From positions 1 through 34,789 of the forward strand of contig NZ_JAHFVG010000057.1 in the NCBI RefSeq assembly GCF_023264675.1: a stretch of 34,789 nt of DNA, given 5' to 3'. This stretch comes from Rhodococcus sp. (in: high G+C Gram-positive bacteria) (lineage in GTDB: Bacteria > Actinomycetota > Actinomycetes > Mycobacteriales > Mycobacteriaceae). Of the stretch, positions 1 to 7,216 are shown in pieces (the stretch's first letter is position 1; each line of letters opens with the position of its first letter). Both the position numbers and the translations under genes were made by a program. A model generated the notes under the pieces. That model did no database searches, was not told where the DNA came from, and was given only the letters and a program-made list of their open reading frames with translations.

Positions 1-279
1 AACGGTAGCGGTGGTGGTGCCGTCGCCTGCGACGTCGTCCGTCTTCTTGGCGACCTCCTTGACGAGCTCGGCACCGATCTTCTCGTAGGGATCTTCGAGC
101 TCGATCTCCTTGGCGATGGAGACGCCGTCATTGGTGATCGTGGGAGCTCCCCACTTCTTTTCGAGCACAACGTTGCGACCCTTGGGTCCCAACGTCACCT
201 TTACTGCGTCGGCGAGGGCGTTGAGGCCTCGCTCGAGGCCACGGCGTGCCTCTTCGTCGAACGCGATGATCTTGGCCAT
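1..279 (-). CDS. groEL2: 60-kDa chaperonin GroEL2, N-terminal part (runs off window)
   Basis: The first 93 residues read from ATG at 279 and continue beyond base 1. GroEL is the ATP-driven cytosolic folding chamber that refolds proteins, particularly under heat stress. The equatorial-domain start is seen: the 'LGPKGRNVVL' segment, 'ITNDGVSIAKEIELED', and the ATP-binding 'GDGTTTATV' near residues 85-93. The N-terminus (MAKIIAFDEEARRGLERG) closely resembles mycobacterial GroEL2 as I remember it, and no groES lies upstream, as expected for the second, stand-alone actinobacterial groEL. A GGAGG lies about 12 bases before the start. Two CIRCE operators upstream (420-481) indicate HrcA repression. 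Family assignment is certain; the paralogue number is inference from sequence similarity and context. Confidence 0.95.
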   Translation of the reverse strand, partial: MAKIIAFDEEARRGLERGLNALADAVKVTLGPKGRNVVLEKKWGAPTITNDGVSIAKEIELEDPYEKIGAELVKEVAKKTDDVAGDGTTTATV

Positions 280-419
280 TGCGAAGTGATCCTCCGGATT
301 GGGGGTGACACGCAGAACGAAGCGTGTGTCGCCTCGTTCATCTGCACTTGCTCGGCCGAGTTCGGTGCCCGCGACGGACGACCAGGGGTGTCGATGATTC
401 CCAGTCTCACCGTCCCGAC

Positions 420-446
420 CTGGCACTCACAAGGCGCGAGTGCCAA
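420..446 (-). promoter_or_regulatory. CIRCE operator 1 (HrcA site) for groEL2
   Basis: Inverted repeat CTGGCACTC-N9-GAGTGCCAA, with 8 of 9 arm positions pairing. It matches the CIRCE consensus TTAGCACTC-N9-GAGTGCTAA at the core GCACTC/GAGTGC with the exact 9-base spacer. It lies about 140 bases before the groEL2 start. HrcA binds CIRCE to repress chaperonin genes until heat stress. Confidence 0.88.
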
Positions 447-454
447 CTGCATTT

Positions 455-481
455 CTAGCACTCGACCATGGCGAGTGCAAG
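455..481 (-). promoter_or_regulatory. CIRCE operator 2 (HrcA site) for groEL2
   Basis: A second copy, CTAGCACTC-N9-GAGTGCAAG, has the same 9-base spacer and 8 of 9 arm positions pairing. Its left arm is the nearer of the two to consensus. It begins 35 bases after the start of the first copy, so an HrcA dimer on each could sit side by side. Tandem CIRCE sites are known before mycobacterial groEL2. Confidence 0.88.
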
Positions 482-602
482 GTCGCACCCTCGGTCGACG
501 GCAGTGTTCGCCCAGGGCGCAGCCACCCGCGCCCGAAGACTGCGTCACACCGAAAGCGGCGTCTCTGAGCAGATGCTCACGCTGTCGACCGCGCTTCACG
601 CA

Positions 603-630
603 TTGTTTACACCCAGCCGTTTTGTTTACA
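603..630 (+). promoter_or_regulatory. Direct repeat TTGTTTACA x2 upstream of ansP (candidate regulator site)
   Basis: The 9-mer TTGTTTACA occurs at 603-611 and again at 622-630, a 19-base period (near two helical turns), 113-140 bases before the permease start. AT-rich repeats stand out in this GC-rich sequence. TTTACA could also serve as a -35-like element, but I saw no good -10 at 16-18 bases. Which regulator would bind is unknown; a nitrogen regulator is only a guess from the downstream gene. Confidence 0.4.
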
Positions 631-742
631 TTCAGCGCCTTCCGTAGCGCAACAAAGGGGAAATACCGTTCGAGACAGCAACATTCAAGATCAACAATTC
701 GGACAAAACGCCCTCACGCATTTCGACAGCAAGGAATCAGAT

Positions 743-2233
743 ATGTCCGATTCGGTCGACACCACCTACGACAACTCAGCGATGGATCACGAGGAAGAGG
801 GCTATCACAAGAGCCTCAAACCGAGGCAGCTCCAGATGATCGCCATCGGTGGCGCCATCGGCACCGGCCTGTTCCTCGGTGCAGGCGGACGTCTCGCGAG
901 CGCAGGCCCCGGCCTCTTCCTCGCCTACGCCCTGTGTGGCATCTTCGTCTTCTTCATCCTCCGCGCCCTCGGCGAACTGGTGCTGCATCGCCCGTCCTCG
1001 GGATCGTTCGTCTCCTACGCGCGCGAGTTCTTCGGTGAGAAGGCCGCCTTCGTCGCAGGCTGGATGTACTTCCTCAACTGGGCGATGACGGCCATCGTCG
1101 ACGTCACCGCCATCGCCACGTACATGCACTACTGGGGATCCTTCGAGGTCATCCCGCAGTGGGCGATCGCACTGGTCGCACTGGTGATCGTGATGTCGAT
1201 CAACCTGATCTCGGTCAAGTGGTTCGGCGAGATGGAGTTCTGGGCCGCGATGATCAAGGTCATCGCTCTGGTGACGTTCCTGATCGTCGGCATCGTCTTC
1301 CTCGCCGCGCGCATCCCCGTCGGCACCGAGATGCCCGGCATCAGCCTCATCACCGACAACGGCGGACTGTTCCCCTCGGGCGCCTGGCCGCTGGTCATCG
1401 TCATCTCGGGTGTGGTCTTCGCGTACGCCGCCGTCGAGCTCGTCGGTACCGCTGCCGGTGAAACCGAGAATCCCGAGAAGATCATGCCGCGCGCCATCAA
1501 CTCCGTCATCGCGCGTATCGCACTGTTCTACGTCGGCTCGCTCGTCCTGCTGGCTCTGCTACTCCCCTACACCGCGTATGCCGCCGGTACGTCGCCGTTC
1601 GTGACGTTCTTCTCGAGCATCGGCCTCGGCGGCGCGGGCACCATCATGAACATCGTCGTGCTCACCGCAGCCCTGTCGAGCCTCAATGCAGGGCTGTATT
1701 CGACGGGTCGCATCCTGCGGTCGATGGCCATGAACGGCAGCGCTCCCGAGTTCACCAAGAAGATGACCAAGGGCGGTGTGCCGTTCGGCGGCATTCTGCT
1801 CACGTGCTTCATCACACTGTTCGGTGTGGCACTCAACGCCATCGCCCCCGGCGAGGCATTCGAGATCGTGCTGAACATGTCGGCACTGGGCATCATCGCG
1901 TCGTGGGCGACCATCGTGCTGTGCCAGATCCAGCTCTTCCGCTGGTCGCAGAAGGGCATCGTCAAGCGTCCGAAGTTCCGCCTCTTCGGTGCCCCGTACA
2001 CGAGCTACGCGACGCTGGTCTTTCTGTTCGGTGTCCTGGTCCTCATGGCGCTCGACGCGCCGATCGGTACGTGGACCATTGCAACGTTGGTCATCATCAT
2101 CCCGGCGTTGATCGGCGGCTGGTACCTCGTTCGCGCCAAGGTCCTCGCTGTGGCCGAGGAACGGATGGGCTACACCGGTAACTACCCGGTCGTGGCGAAC
2201 CGGCCACTGGAGGACGACGAGTTCAACGCCTAG
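743..2233 (+). CDS. ansP: AnsP-type amino-acid permease (probable L-asparagine transporter)
   Basis: A 496-residue APC-superfamily (AAT family) cytoplasmic-membrane permease that probably imports L-asparagine or a related amino acid with protons. It begins with a hydrophilic tail, then the family signature 'GGAIGTGLFLGAGG' in TM1 (about residues 36-49), followed by about twelve hydrophobic segments. 'HRPSSGSFVSYAREFFGEKA' and 'VELVGTAAGETENPEKIMP' closely resemble mycobacterial AnsP1/AnsP2 as I recall them. The start follows an AAGGAA. A strong hairpin lies about 40 bases after the stop. Substrate is inferred from family resemblance; CycA/GabP-like specificity is the alternative. Divergent from groEL2, convergent with the kinase gene. 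Confidence 0.85.
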   Translation: MSDSVDTTYDNSAMDHEEEGYHKSLKPRQLQMIAIGGAIGTGLFLGAGGRLASAGPGLFLAYALCGIFVFFILRALGELVLHRPSSGSFVSYAREFFGEKAAFVAGWMYFLNWAMTAIVDVTAIATYMHYWGSFEVIPQWAIALVALVIVMSINLISVKWFGEMEFWAAMIKVIALVTFLIVGIVFLAARIPVGTEMPGISLITDNGGLFPSGAWPLVIVISGVVFAYAAVELVGTAAGETENPEKIMPRAINSVIARIALFYVGSLVLLALLLPYTAYAAGTSPFVTFFSSIGLGGAGTIMNIVVLTAALSSLNAGLYSTGRILRSMAMNGSAPEFTKKMTKGGVPFGGILLTCFITLFGVALNAIAPGEAFEIVLNMSALGIIASWATIVLCQIQLFRWSQKGIVKRPKFRLFGAPYTSYATLVFLFGVLVLMALDAPIGTWTIATLVIIIPALIGGWYLVRAKVLAVAEERMGYTGNYPVVANRPLEDDEFNA

Positions 2234-2244
2234 CAGTTCGATAC

Positions 2245-3168
2245 TCAGCGGCGTCTTTTCGCGAAGGTCCGCCACCCCGCCCCGAAAGGAGACTTTCGGG
2301 GCGGGGGTTCCGGCGGCGGGGCGGCAAGTGCATGCGCGACGGCCTCGCTCAGCTCCCGGCACGTGGTGAATCGATCCTTGGGATCCTTCGCCAATGCCGT
2401 GGCCACGACACCGTTCAGGCCTCGCCTCAGCGATCGGCGGCGCTCGGTCACAATCGGCGGCGACGCGTTGAGCTGCGCATCCATGATCGCCAACGGAGTC
2501 GCCAACGGGTACGGCGGCTTTCCGGTGAGCAATTCTACGAGCGTCGCACCGAGCGCGTACACATCGGTTTGCGGTGAGAGCCGCTCTCCCCGAAGCAGTT
2601 CCGGGGCAGCGTACTGAATCGAAGCCAGTACCGTACCGCCTCGCGCCAAAGGCGTCACGTCGTCGATCAAACGCGCGATTCCCCAGTCCGACACCATGAC
2701 CTGCTCGTGCTCGTCGGATCGAGTTTCGGTACTGATCAAGATGTTCGACGGCTTGACGTCGCGGTGCAGTATTCCGTGCGTGTGCGCGTAGTCGAGTCCC
2801 TTGGCGACTTCGCTGACGATTCGAGCAGCGCGCCCGACTTCCAACGCGATCTGCCCTCGTGCGACCAATCGTGCTGCGCTGTAACCCTCGACGTAGTGCA
2901 TCGACATCCAGAGTTGCTGCTCGAATTCACCGTGCGCGTGCACCGACACGATGTTGGGGTGATGAAGCCGACCTGCCAGTTCGGCTTCCATGACGAATTT
3001 CGCGCGCAACCGTTCGCTCTGCGACGCTTGATGATTGAGGATCTTCAAGGTTTCTCGGCGCCCCTCGTACGATACGAGGTACACCTCGCTCATTCCGCCG
3101 ATCCCGAGCAGCCGCTCCACCGCACGGCCGGCGAACATGTCTCCTGCAGACAACCGGCCCGTGGTCAT
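2245..3168 (-). CDS. Soluble serine/threonine protein kinase (PknB-like fold, no membrane anchor)
   Basis: A 307-residue Hanks-type kinase. Visible motifs: glycine loop GIGGMSEV (22-29), probable ATP lysine K42, alpha-C glutamate E61 or E63, catalytic loop HRDVKPSN (135-142), magnesium motif DWG (161-163) in place of the usual DFG, APE (188-190) and TDVYALG (201-207). The catalytic residues are complete, so it should be active. The protein ends shortly after the kinase fold with a proline-rich, basic tail (PPPEPPPRKS...KRRR). There is no transmembrane segment and no PASTA or other sensor domain, so it is probably cytosolic. The ATG overlaps the stop of the upstream transporter gene as ATGA, which implies coupled translation and a shared role. 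Substrate unknown. Confidence 0.9.
   Translation of the reverse strand: MTTGRLSAGDMFAGRAVERLLGIGGMSEVYLVSYEGRRETLKILNHQASQSERLRAKFVMEAELAGRLHHPNIVSVHAHGEFEQQLWMSMHYVEGYSAARLVARGQIALEVGRAARIVSEVAKGLDYAHTHGILHRDVKPSNILISTETRSDEHEQVMVSDWGIARLIDDVTPLARGGTVLASIQYAAPELLRGERLSPQTDVYALGATLVELLTGKPPYPLATPLAIMDAQLNASPPIVTERRRSLRRGLNGVVATALAKDPKDRFTTCRELSEAVAHALAAPPPEPPPRKSPFGAGWRTFAKRRR
2275..2306 (+). terminator. Hairpin terminator candidate after ansP, inside the opposing kinase gene
   Basis: A perfect 14-base-pair stem, CCCCGCCCCGAAAG (2275-2288), loop GAGA, and CTTTCGGGGCGGGG (2293-2306). It starts 42 bases after the ansP stop and is not followed by a clear T-run on either strand, so it would be an intrinsic-like GC hairpin of the kind common in actinobacteria. 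It encodes the last residues of the kinase on the other strand. Confidence 0.55.
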
Positions 3169-4034
3169 GAGACGGACACTCTCGAGTCGTCCGTCGAGGT
3201 ACGCGCCAGTGCGATCGTTGCCGCGATCATGGCGAGCACCGCGAGGACGAGGATCGCGGTGACGCTTCGATCCACGGCCAGGTATTCGCCGAGCACGAGG
3301 AATCCGAGCATCGATGCGACCACAGGTTCCATCACCGTCGTCGCGGGCAGTGACGCTTGAAGTGCGCCGGCCTGAAAGGCCGATTGCTGCAACGTGATCG
3401 CCGCCACCGCGACAACGATCAGGGCGTAGAGCTCGAACGAGCTCACCAGCGGGACGATTCCCTGCGAGACGAGATGGACCACACCCTTCGTCAGGACGGC
3501 CGCGACGCCGAACAGCGTGCCACCGGCAATGCCGAGCAGCAACGCTTTTCGCGAGCCGCTGCTGCGCTGACCAGCGAAGACACATAGCGCGACGATCGGA
3601 ATGCCGACGAGACAGATGACGGCCCAGTGCCGAGCCTCGGCTCGTTCGATCCCCGGCTTCGGATTGCCGACGAGTACGAGAATTGCCACCGACACGGTGA
3701 GCGCGGCGGCCCACATCCATTCCCTCGCACCGATGGTGCGGCCGGCGAACCGCGCCCCAAGCGGTAAGGCGAACAACAAAGACAGCACCAGCAGTGGCTG
3801 GACCAGCAACAACGACCCGAGTCCGAGGGCCGCGGCCTGCAATGCGTACCCGCCGATGCCCACCAGGGTCCCGATCCACCACACCGGCTGTTTCACCAAC
3901 GTGGTGATGGGCCCGAGCACGCCGACGTCGTCGATCGGCACGACCGCCGCGGTCCGCTGACGCACGACCGTGCCGATGGCGATACACAGCGCAGCACCCA
4001 GCGCGAGGACCACCACGAGGAGTGTTTGCGGCAC
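3165..4034 (-). CDS. DMT/EamA-like (possibly NIPA-like) multi-pass membrane transporter
   Basis: 289 residues with about nine to ten hydrophobic segments. The two-halves layout and glycine/alanine-rich helices are typical of drug/metabolite-transporter superfamily proteins; 'LGSLLLVQPLLVLSLLFALPLG' and 'PATTVMEPVVASMLGFLVLGE' are of the type seen in actinobacterial DMT and NIPA-like magnesium transporters. Substrate cannot be read from sequence. The start is GTG at 4034. The kinase gene follows with an ATGA overlap, so the kinase may act on or respond to this protein (inference). Confidence 0.75.
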   Translation of the reverse strand: MPQTLLVVVLALGAALCIAIGTVVRQRTAAVVPIDDVGVLGPITTLVKQPVWWIGTLVGIGGYALQAAALGLGSLLLVQPLLVLSLLFALPLGARFAGRTIGAREWMWAAALTVSVAILVLVGNPKPGIERAEARHWAVICLVGIPIVALCVFAGQRSSGSRKALLLGIAGGTLFGVAAVLTKGVVHLVSQGIVPLVSSFELYALIVVAVAAITLQQSAFQAGALQASLPATTVMEPVVASMLGFLVLGEYLAVDRSVTAILVLAVLAMIAATIALARTSTDDSRVSVS

Positions 4035-4217
4035 AACGAAACAGTAATCGCAGCTCCGGCAGTTCGCATGCGGCGGCGAGGTCGGTTAAGGTGTTTACCG
4101 GCACTTGACCAAAGTTATGGAAGAGCAAGAGAACCCGATAGTGGTCGGCCCGTTGTGGTCACGACCGCCGGCAGCCGCCCACGATTCGCATACGAAATTG
4201 TGAGGACGAAGCGCTCC

Positions 4218-6065
4218 GTGAATTCAGGTAAGAAATCCAACGCAATCAAAGAAGCGTGGGACGGGCTACGTAAGCCCGTCTTCATCCCCGCGTCGATCAT
4301 CATCTTCGTGATGATCGCGTTCGCCGTCGTCTTCGCCGGAACGGCCGAGGGTGCGTTCGACACCCTCAACAAGGCGATCACCGACGGAGTCGGCTGGTGG
4401 TACATCCTCTCGGCTACCGGCTTCGTTCTCTTCGCCATCTACTGCGGCGTGAGCCGCGTCGGCAACATCCGCCTCGGCCGTGATGACGAGAAGCCGGAAT
4501 TCGGCGTGCTGTCCTGGTTCGCGATGCTCTTCAGTGCAGGCATGGGCATCGGGCTCGTGTTCTACGGCGTCGCCGAGCCGTTGTCGCACTATGTGGTTCC
4601 GCCGGAGGCAGGCGGAGTCGAAGGCTCCACCGATGCCGCGGCCAACCAGGCGATGGAGCTGACGCTGTTCCACTGGGGCCTGCACGCGTGGGCGATCTAT
4701 GTCGTCGTCGGCCTCGGTTTGGCCTACATGACCTACCGCAAGGGCCGTCCGCTGTCGATTCGCTGGCTGCTCGAACCCCTGCTCGGCCGTCAGCGCATCG
4801 AAGGAGCGATCGGCCACGCGATCGACACCATCGCGATCGTCGGCACGCTGTTCGGTGTCGCGACATCCCTCGGCTTCGGTGTTCAGCAGATCTCGGCGGG
4901 CCTCGATTATCTCGGTTGGGTCGAGACCAACAACTGGCTCACCGTCATTCTGATCGCCTGCGTCACCGGCCTCGCGACGTTCTCCGTCGTGTCCGGCGTG
5001 TCCAAGGGCCTCAAATGGCTGTCCAACATCAACATGGGTCTCGCTGCCGGACTGGCACTGTTCGTGCTGATCCTCGGCCCGACCCTGTTCCTGATGCAGT
5101 CCTGGGTGCAGAACCTCGGCGGTTACGTGCAGGCACTCCCCGAGCTGATGCTTCGCACCTCACCGTTCGCCGACGACGGCTGGGCGGGCGCGTGGACCAT
5201 CTTCTACTGGGGCTGGTGGATGAGCTGGGCGCCGTTCGTCGGAATGTTCATCGCGCGTATCTCACGCGGCCGCACCATCCGTGAGTTCGTGTTCGGCGTT
5301 CTGCTCGCACCGACGATCATCGGTTCCCTCTGGTTCACCATCTTCGGAGACTCCGGCATCCTCCGTCAGCGGGACCAGAACGACATGCTGGTCGACGGCG
5401 CCGTCGACACCAACACCAGCCTCTTCGAGCTGCTCCACGGACTCCCGCTCGGAATCATCACCAGTGTGCTCGCGATCCTGGTCATCGTGTTCTTCTTCGT
5501 GACGTCCTCGGACTCGGGATCACTCGTCATCGACATTCTCTCCACCGGCGGAGATCTCGACACCCCGAAGATCACCCGAATGTACTGGTCGATTCTCGAA
5601 GGAATCGTCGCGGCGATCCTTCTGATCGTCGGCGGGTCCGGATCACTGACGGCATTGCAGACCATGTCGATAGCCACGGCGGTACCGTTCTCGGTAGTCC
5701 TTGTGCTGGCGTGCATTTCGATGCTCAAGGCGTTCCGCTACGACGTCGCCACCACCCCACGCTACGTCCGCGTGTCGGCGACTCCGAACCAGGAGAACGG
5801 CGAAGCGCCCAAACCTCGACGCGGCTCGGGAATCTCGTCGACGTTCTCCGGACTGCGGCCGTCGCAGGTCGGTGTGAGCGCGCCCACCGAGAACGGACAC
5901 GTGGTGCTCGCCGTTCACGAGGTGTCCACGGAGTCCTTGGAAGTCGACCCCGAAACCGGCAACGTCGAATACTCGGGCGACGACGGACTGGTCGACCCCC
6001 TGCGCGGTGAGGTCTTCGACTCCCAGGAGTTCGCGGACTCCCACGAGGGTCAGTCGCAGGCCTGA
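4218..6065 (+). CDS. BCCT-family betaine/carnitine/choline transporter
   Basis: About 615 residues, with twelve or so membrane segments. The BCCT signatures are clear: 'FHWGLHAWAIYVVVGLGLAY', the tryptophan-rich 'FYWGWWMSWAPFVGMFIARI' and 'SRGRTIREFVFGVLLAPT'. These carriers import glycine betaine or related quaternary amines, driven by Na+ or H+, as osmoprotectants. After the last helix there is a hydrophilic tail of about 85 residues that ends acidic, unlike the basic osmosensing tail of BetP. I prefer GTG 4218 (product begins MNSGKKS) with a weak GAGG upstream; GTG 4200 in the same frame is the alternative. The frame stays open back to 4026 but that stretch is not protein-like. Ligand is not determinable by eye. 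Confidence 0.92.
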   Translation: MNSGKKSNAIKEAWDGLRKPVFIPASIIIFVMIAFAVVFAGTAEGAFDTLNKAITDGVGWWYILSATGFVLFAIYCGVSRVGNIRLGRDDEKPEFGVLSWFAMLFSAGMGIGLVFYGVAEPLSHYVVPPEAGGVEGSTDAAANQAMELTLFHWGLHAWAIYVVVGLGLAYMTYRKGRPLSIRWLLEPLLGRQRIEGAIGHAIDTIAIVGTLFGVATSLGFGVQQISAGLDYLGWVETNNWLTVILIACVTGLATFSVVSGVSKGLKWLSNINMGLAAGLALFVLILGPTLFLMQSWVQNLGGYVQALPELMLRTSPFADDGWAGAWTIFYWGWWMSWAPFVGMFIARISRGRTIREFVFGVLLAPTIIGSLWFTIFGDSGILRQRDQNDMLVDGAVDTNTSLFELLHGLPLGIITSVLAILVIVFFFVTSSDSGSLVIDILSTGGDLDTPKITRMYWSILEGIVAAILLIVGGSGSLTALQTMSIATAVPFSVVLVLACISMLKAFRYDVATTPRYVRVSATPNQENGEAPKPRRGSGISSTFSGLRPSQVGVSAPTENGHVVLAVHEVSTESLEVDPETGNVEYSGDDGLVDPLRGEVFDSQEFADSHEGQSQA

Positions 6066-6074
6066 TTCACTGCT

Positions 6075-6203
6075 CCGCGAGGTGACCGAATGAGGCATTC
6101 GGTCACCTCGCGGGGACCGAATGACGCCCTCGCTCACTCAGAGTGACCCACTGACGCATTCGCTCACCACCGAGACCGAATGAAGCATTCGGTCACCTCG
6201 CGA
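6075..6203. repeat. Tandem array of four ~30-bp palindromic units
   Basis: Four units begin at about 6084, 6115, 6145 and 6174 (31, 30, 29 bases apart), each a version of GACCGAATGANGCATTCGGT followed by CACCTCGCGG. Units 1 and 4 are the best preserved, 2 and 3 are degenerate. Unit 1 lies in an 18-base perfect stem (6075-6092 with 6096-6113, loop AGG); unit 4 has a 9-base stem (6174-6182 with 6186-6194). The array fills the whole gap between the convergent BCCT and HxlR genes, so bidirectional transcription termination is a plausible role. Confidence 0.8.
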
Positions 6204-6204
6204 G

Positions 6205-6537
6205 TCAGTCCAGATTCGCCGCAGCCCAGGCCGTCAACTCGTCGAGCGCCGGAAGCAGGGCGCGGCCCGAGTCGGTGAGCCGGTATTCGACGGAGATCGG
6301 TGGGCCGTTCTCGACGTTGCGCTCGACGAGCCCTGCCTTGGCCAGCTCCCCGAGCCGCTCCGAGAGCACCGAGTCGCTGATTCCGGCTACGGCTCGGCGC
6401 AGCTCGGAGAATCCGGACGGCCCACTCATCAGGGTTGCGAGGATGATTCCGTTCCATCGCTTGCCGAGGAATCCGAACGCGCGAGCGAGGGCACCGTCGC
6501 AGGCCTTCACGTCATGTTTGTCGTCACCTCTGGCCAT
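6205..6537 (-). CDS. HxlR-family winged-helix transcriptional regulator
   Basis: 110 residues, the usual HxlR/MarR-like size. The conserved N-terminal cysteine (C13) precedes 'LGKRWNGIILATLMSGPSGF'; 'ELRRAVAGISDSVLSERLGE' is the recognition-helix region and 'LVERNVENGPPISVEYRLTD' the wing. HxlR proteins often sense electrophiles or redox state through that cysteine and repress a divergent oxidoreductase gene. Here the divergent neighbour is a nitroreductase-fold reductase at 6615, with a 6-base inverted repeat between them. Ligand unknown. Confidence 0.93.
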   Translation of the reverse strand: MARGDDKHDVKACDGALARAFGFLGKRWNGIILATLMSGPSGFSELRRAVAGISDSVLSERLGELAKAGLVERNVENGPPISVEYRLTDSGRALLPALDELTAWAAANLD

Positions 6538-6550
6538 ACTTTCCAGTCTA

Positions 6551-6570
6551 CCGAAGGTGCTACTCTTCGG
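6551..6570. promoter_or_regulatory. Inverted repeat, candidate HxlR operator
   Basis: CCGAAG-N8-CTTCGG, perfect 6-base arms, lies 14 bases upstream of the HxlR start and 45 bases before the reductase start. Its position in the short divergent gap fits autoregulation plus control of the reductase. No matching consensus is claimed. Confidence 0.5.
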
Positions 6571-6614
6571 AATGCCACTCTGTTTTTACTAGTCGCATCA
6601 GAAATGGAAGCACT

Positions 6615-7211
6615 ATGACACTGTCCACGCTCGACACCTCGGCCCGCGAGACACTCTTCACCGAGGCCCGCACCGCCAACTCGTTCGCCTCGACGCCCGT
6701 CACCGACGACGAACTCTCGGCAATCTGGGACCTGGCGAAGTGGCCGCCCACCGCCGCGAACACCCAACCGCTCCGCGTCGTCTACGTGCGTACCGATGCC
6801 GGGCGCTCCCGCCTGCTGACACACATGAGCGAAGGCAATGTCGCCAAGACCCAATCTGCCCCGGCCGTCGCAATTCTCGCCGTCGATCAGGCTTTCCACG
6901 ACCATATCCCGACATTGCTACCGTTCCGCCCCGAGCTGAAGGACGCCTTCGCCGGCAACGACGCGCTCCGGACGAGCACCGGATCCTTCAACGGCGCACT
7001 CCAAGCCGGCTACTTCCTGCTCGCCGTTCGCGCACTCGGACTCGCAGCGGGGCCCATGGCCGGGTTCGACAAGGACACTCTCGACGCCGACTTCTTCCCT
7101 GATGGCAAGTGGAAGTCCATACTTGTGGTCAACATCGGGCACCCCGGTGAAAACCCGTGGTTCGACCGCCTTCCGCGGCTGGACCCCCACGACACAGTAG
7201 ATTGGGCCTGA
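6615..7211 (+). CDS. Nitroreductase-family FMN oxidoreductase (RutE / malonic semialdehyde reductase-like)
   Basis: 198 residues, the typical size of the RutE/HadB branch of the nitroreductase fold. 'ARTANSFASTPVTDDELSAI' and 'LAKWPPTAANTQPLRVVYVR' hold the FMN-contacting segment; 'GYFLLAVRALGLAAGPMAGF' and 'VNIGHPGENPWFDRLPRL' are family-typical. The known RutE-branch activity is NAD(P)H-dependent reduction of 3-oxopropanoate (malonic semialdehyde) in pyrimidine breakdown, but no other rut genes are here and quinone or aldehyde reduction is equally possible. Starts 77 bases from the divergent HxlR gene, GGAAG before ATG. A DoxX gene follows 5 bases after the stop. Confidence 0.85.
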   Translation: MTLSTLDTSARETLFTEARTANSFASTPVTDDELSAIWDLAKWPPTAANTQPLRVVYVRTDAGRSRLLTHMSEGNVAKTQSAPAVAILAVDQAFHDHIPTLLPFRPELKDAFAGNDALRTSTGSFNGALQAGYFLLAVRALGLAAGPMAGFDKDTLDADFFPDGKWKSILVVNIGHPGENPWFDRLPRLDPHDTVDWA

Positions 7212-7216
7212 ACTCG

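Larger units (their letters stand above)
280..742. other. Divergent intergenic region between groEL2 and ansP
   Basis: This 463-base gap holds the two CIRCE operators on the groEL2 side and a pair of TTGTTTACA direct repeats on the ansP side. A long open frame crosses it on the plus strand, but it continues into ansP in another frame and has no protein-like composition, so I do not call it a gene. I could not identify convincing -35/-10 pairs. Confidence 0.7.

Noticed and set aside
286..1038. Plus-strand open frame of 250 codons running from the groEL2 promoter region into ansP
   Set aside because: It overlaps the CIRCE operators and continues as the +1 shadow of ansP; composition is not protein-like.
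4094..4121. TTTACC-N16-TATGGA as promoter of the BCCT gene
   Set aside because: Both hexamers are weak and other combinations fit equally well; not distinguishable from background by eye.
2245..4128. A 627-residue kinase with a long N-terminal extension
   Set aside because: The extension is shadow translation of the transporter gene; the start at 3168 overlaps that gene's stop.
6075..6203. CRISPR array
   Set aside because: Units abut without unique spacers, are palindromic throughout and degenerate; there are no cas genes.
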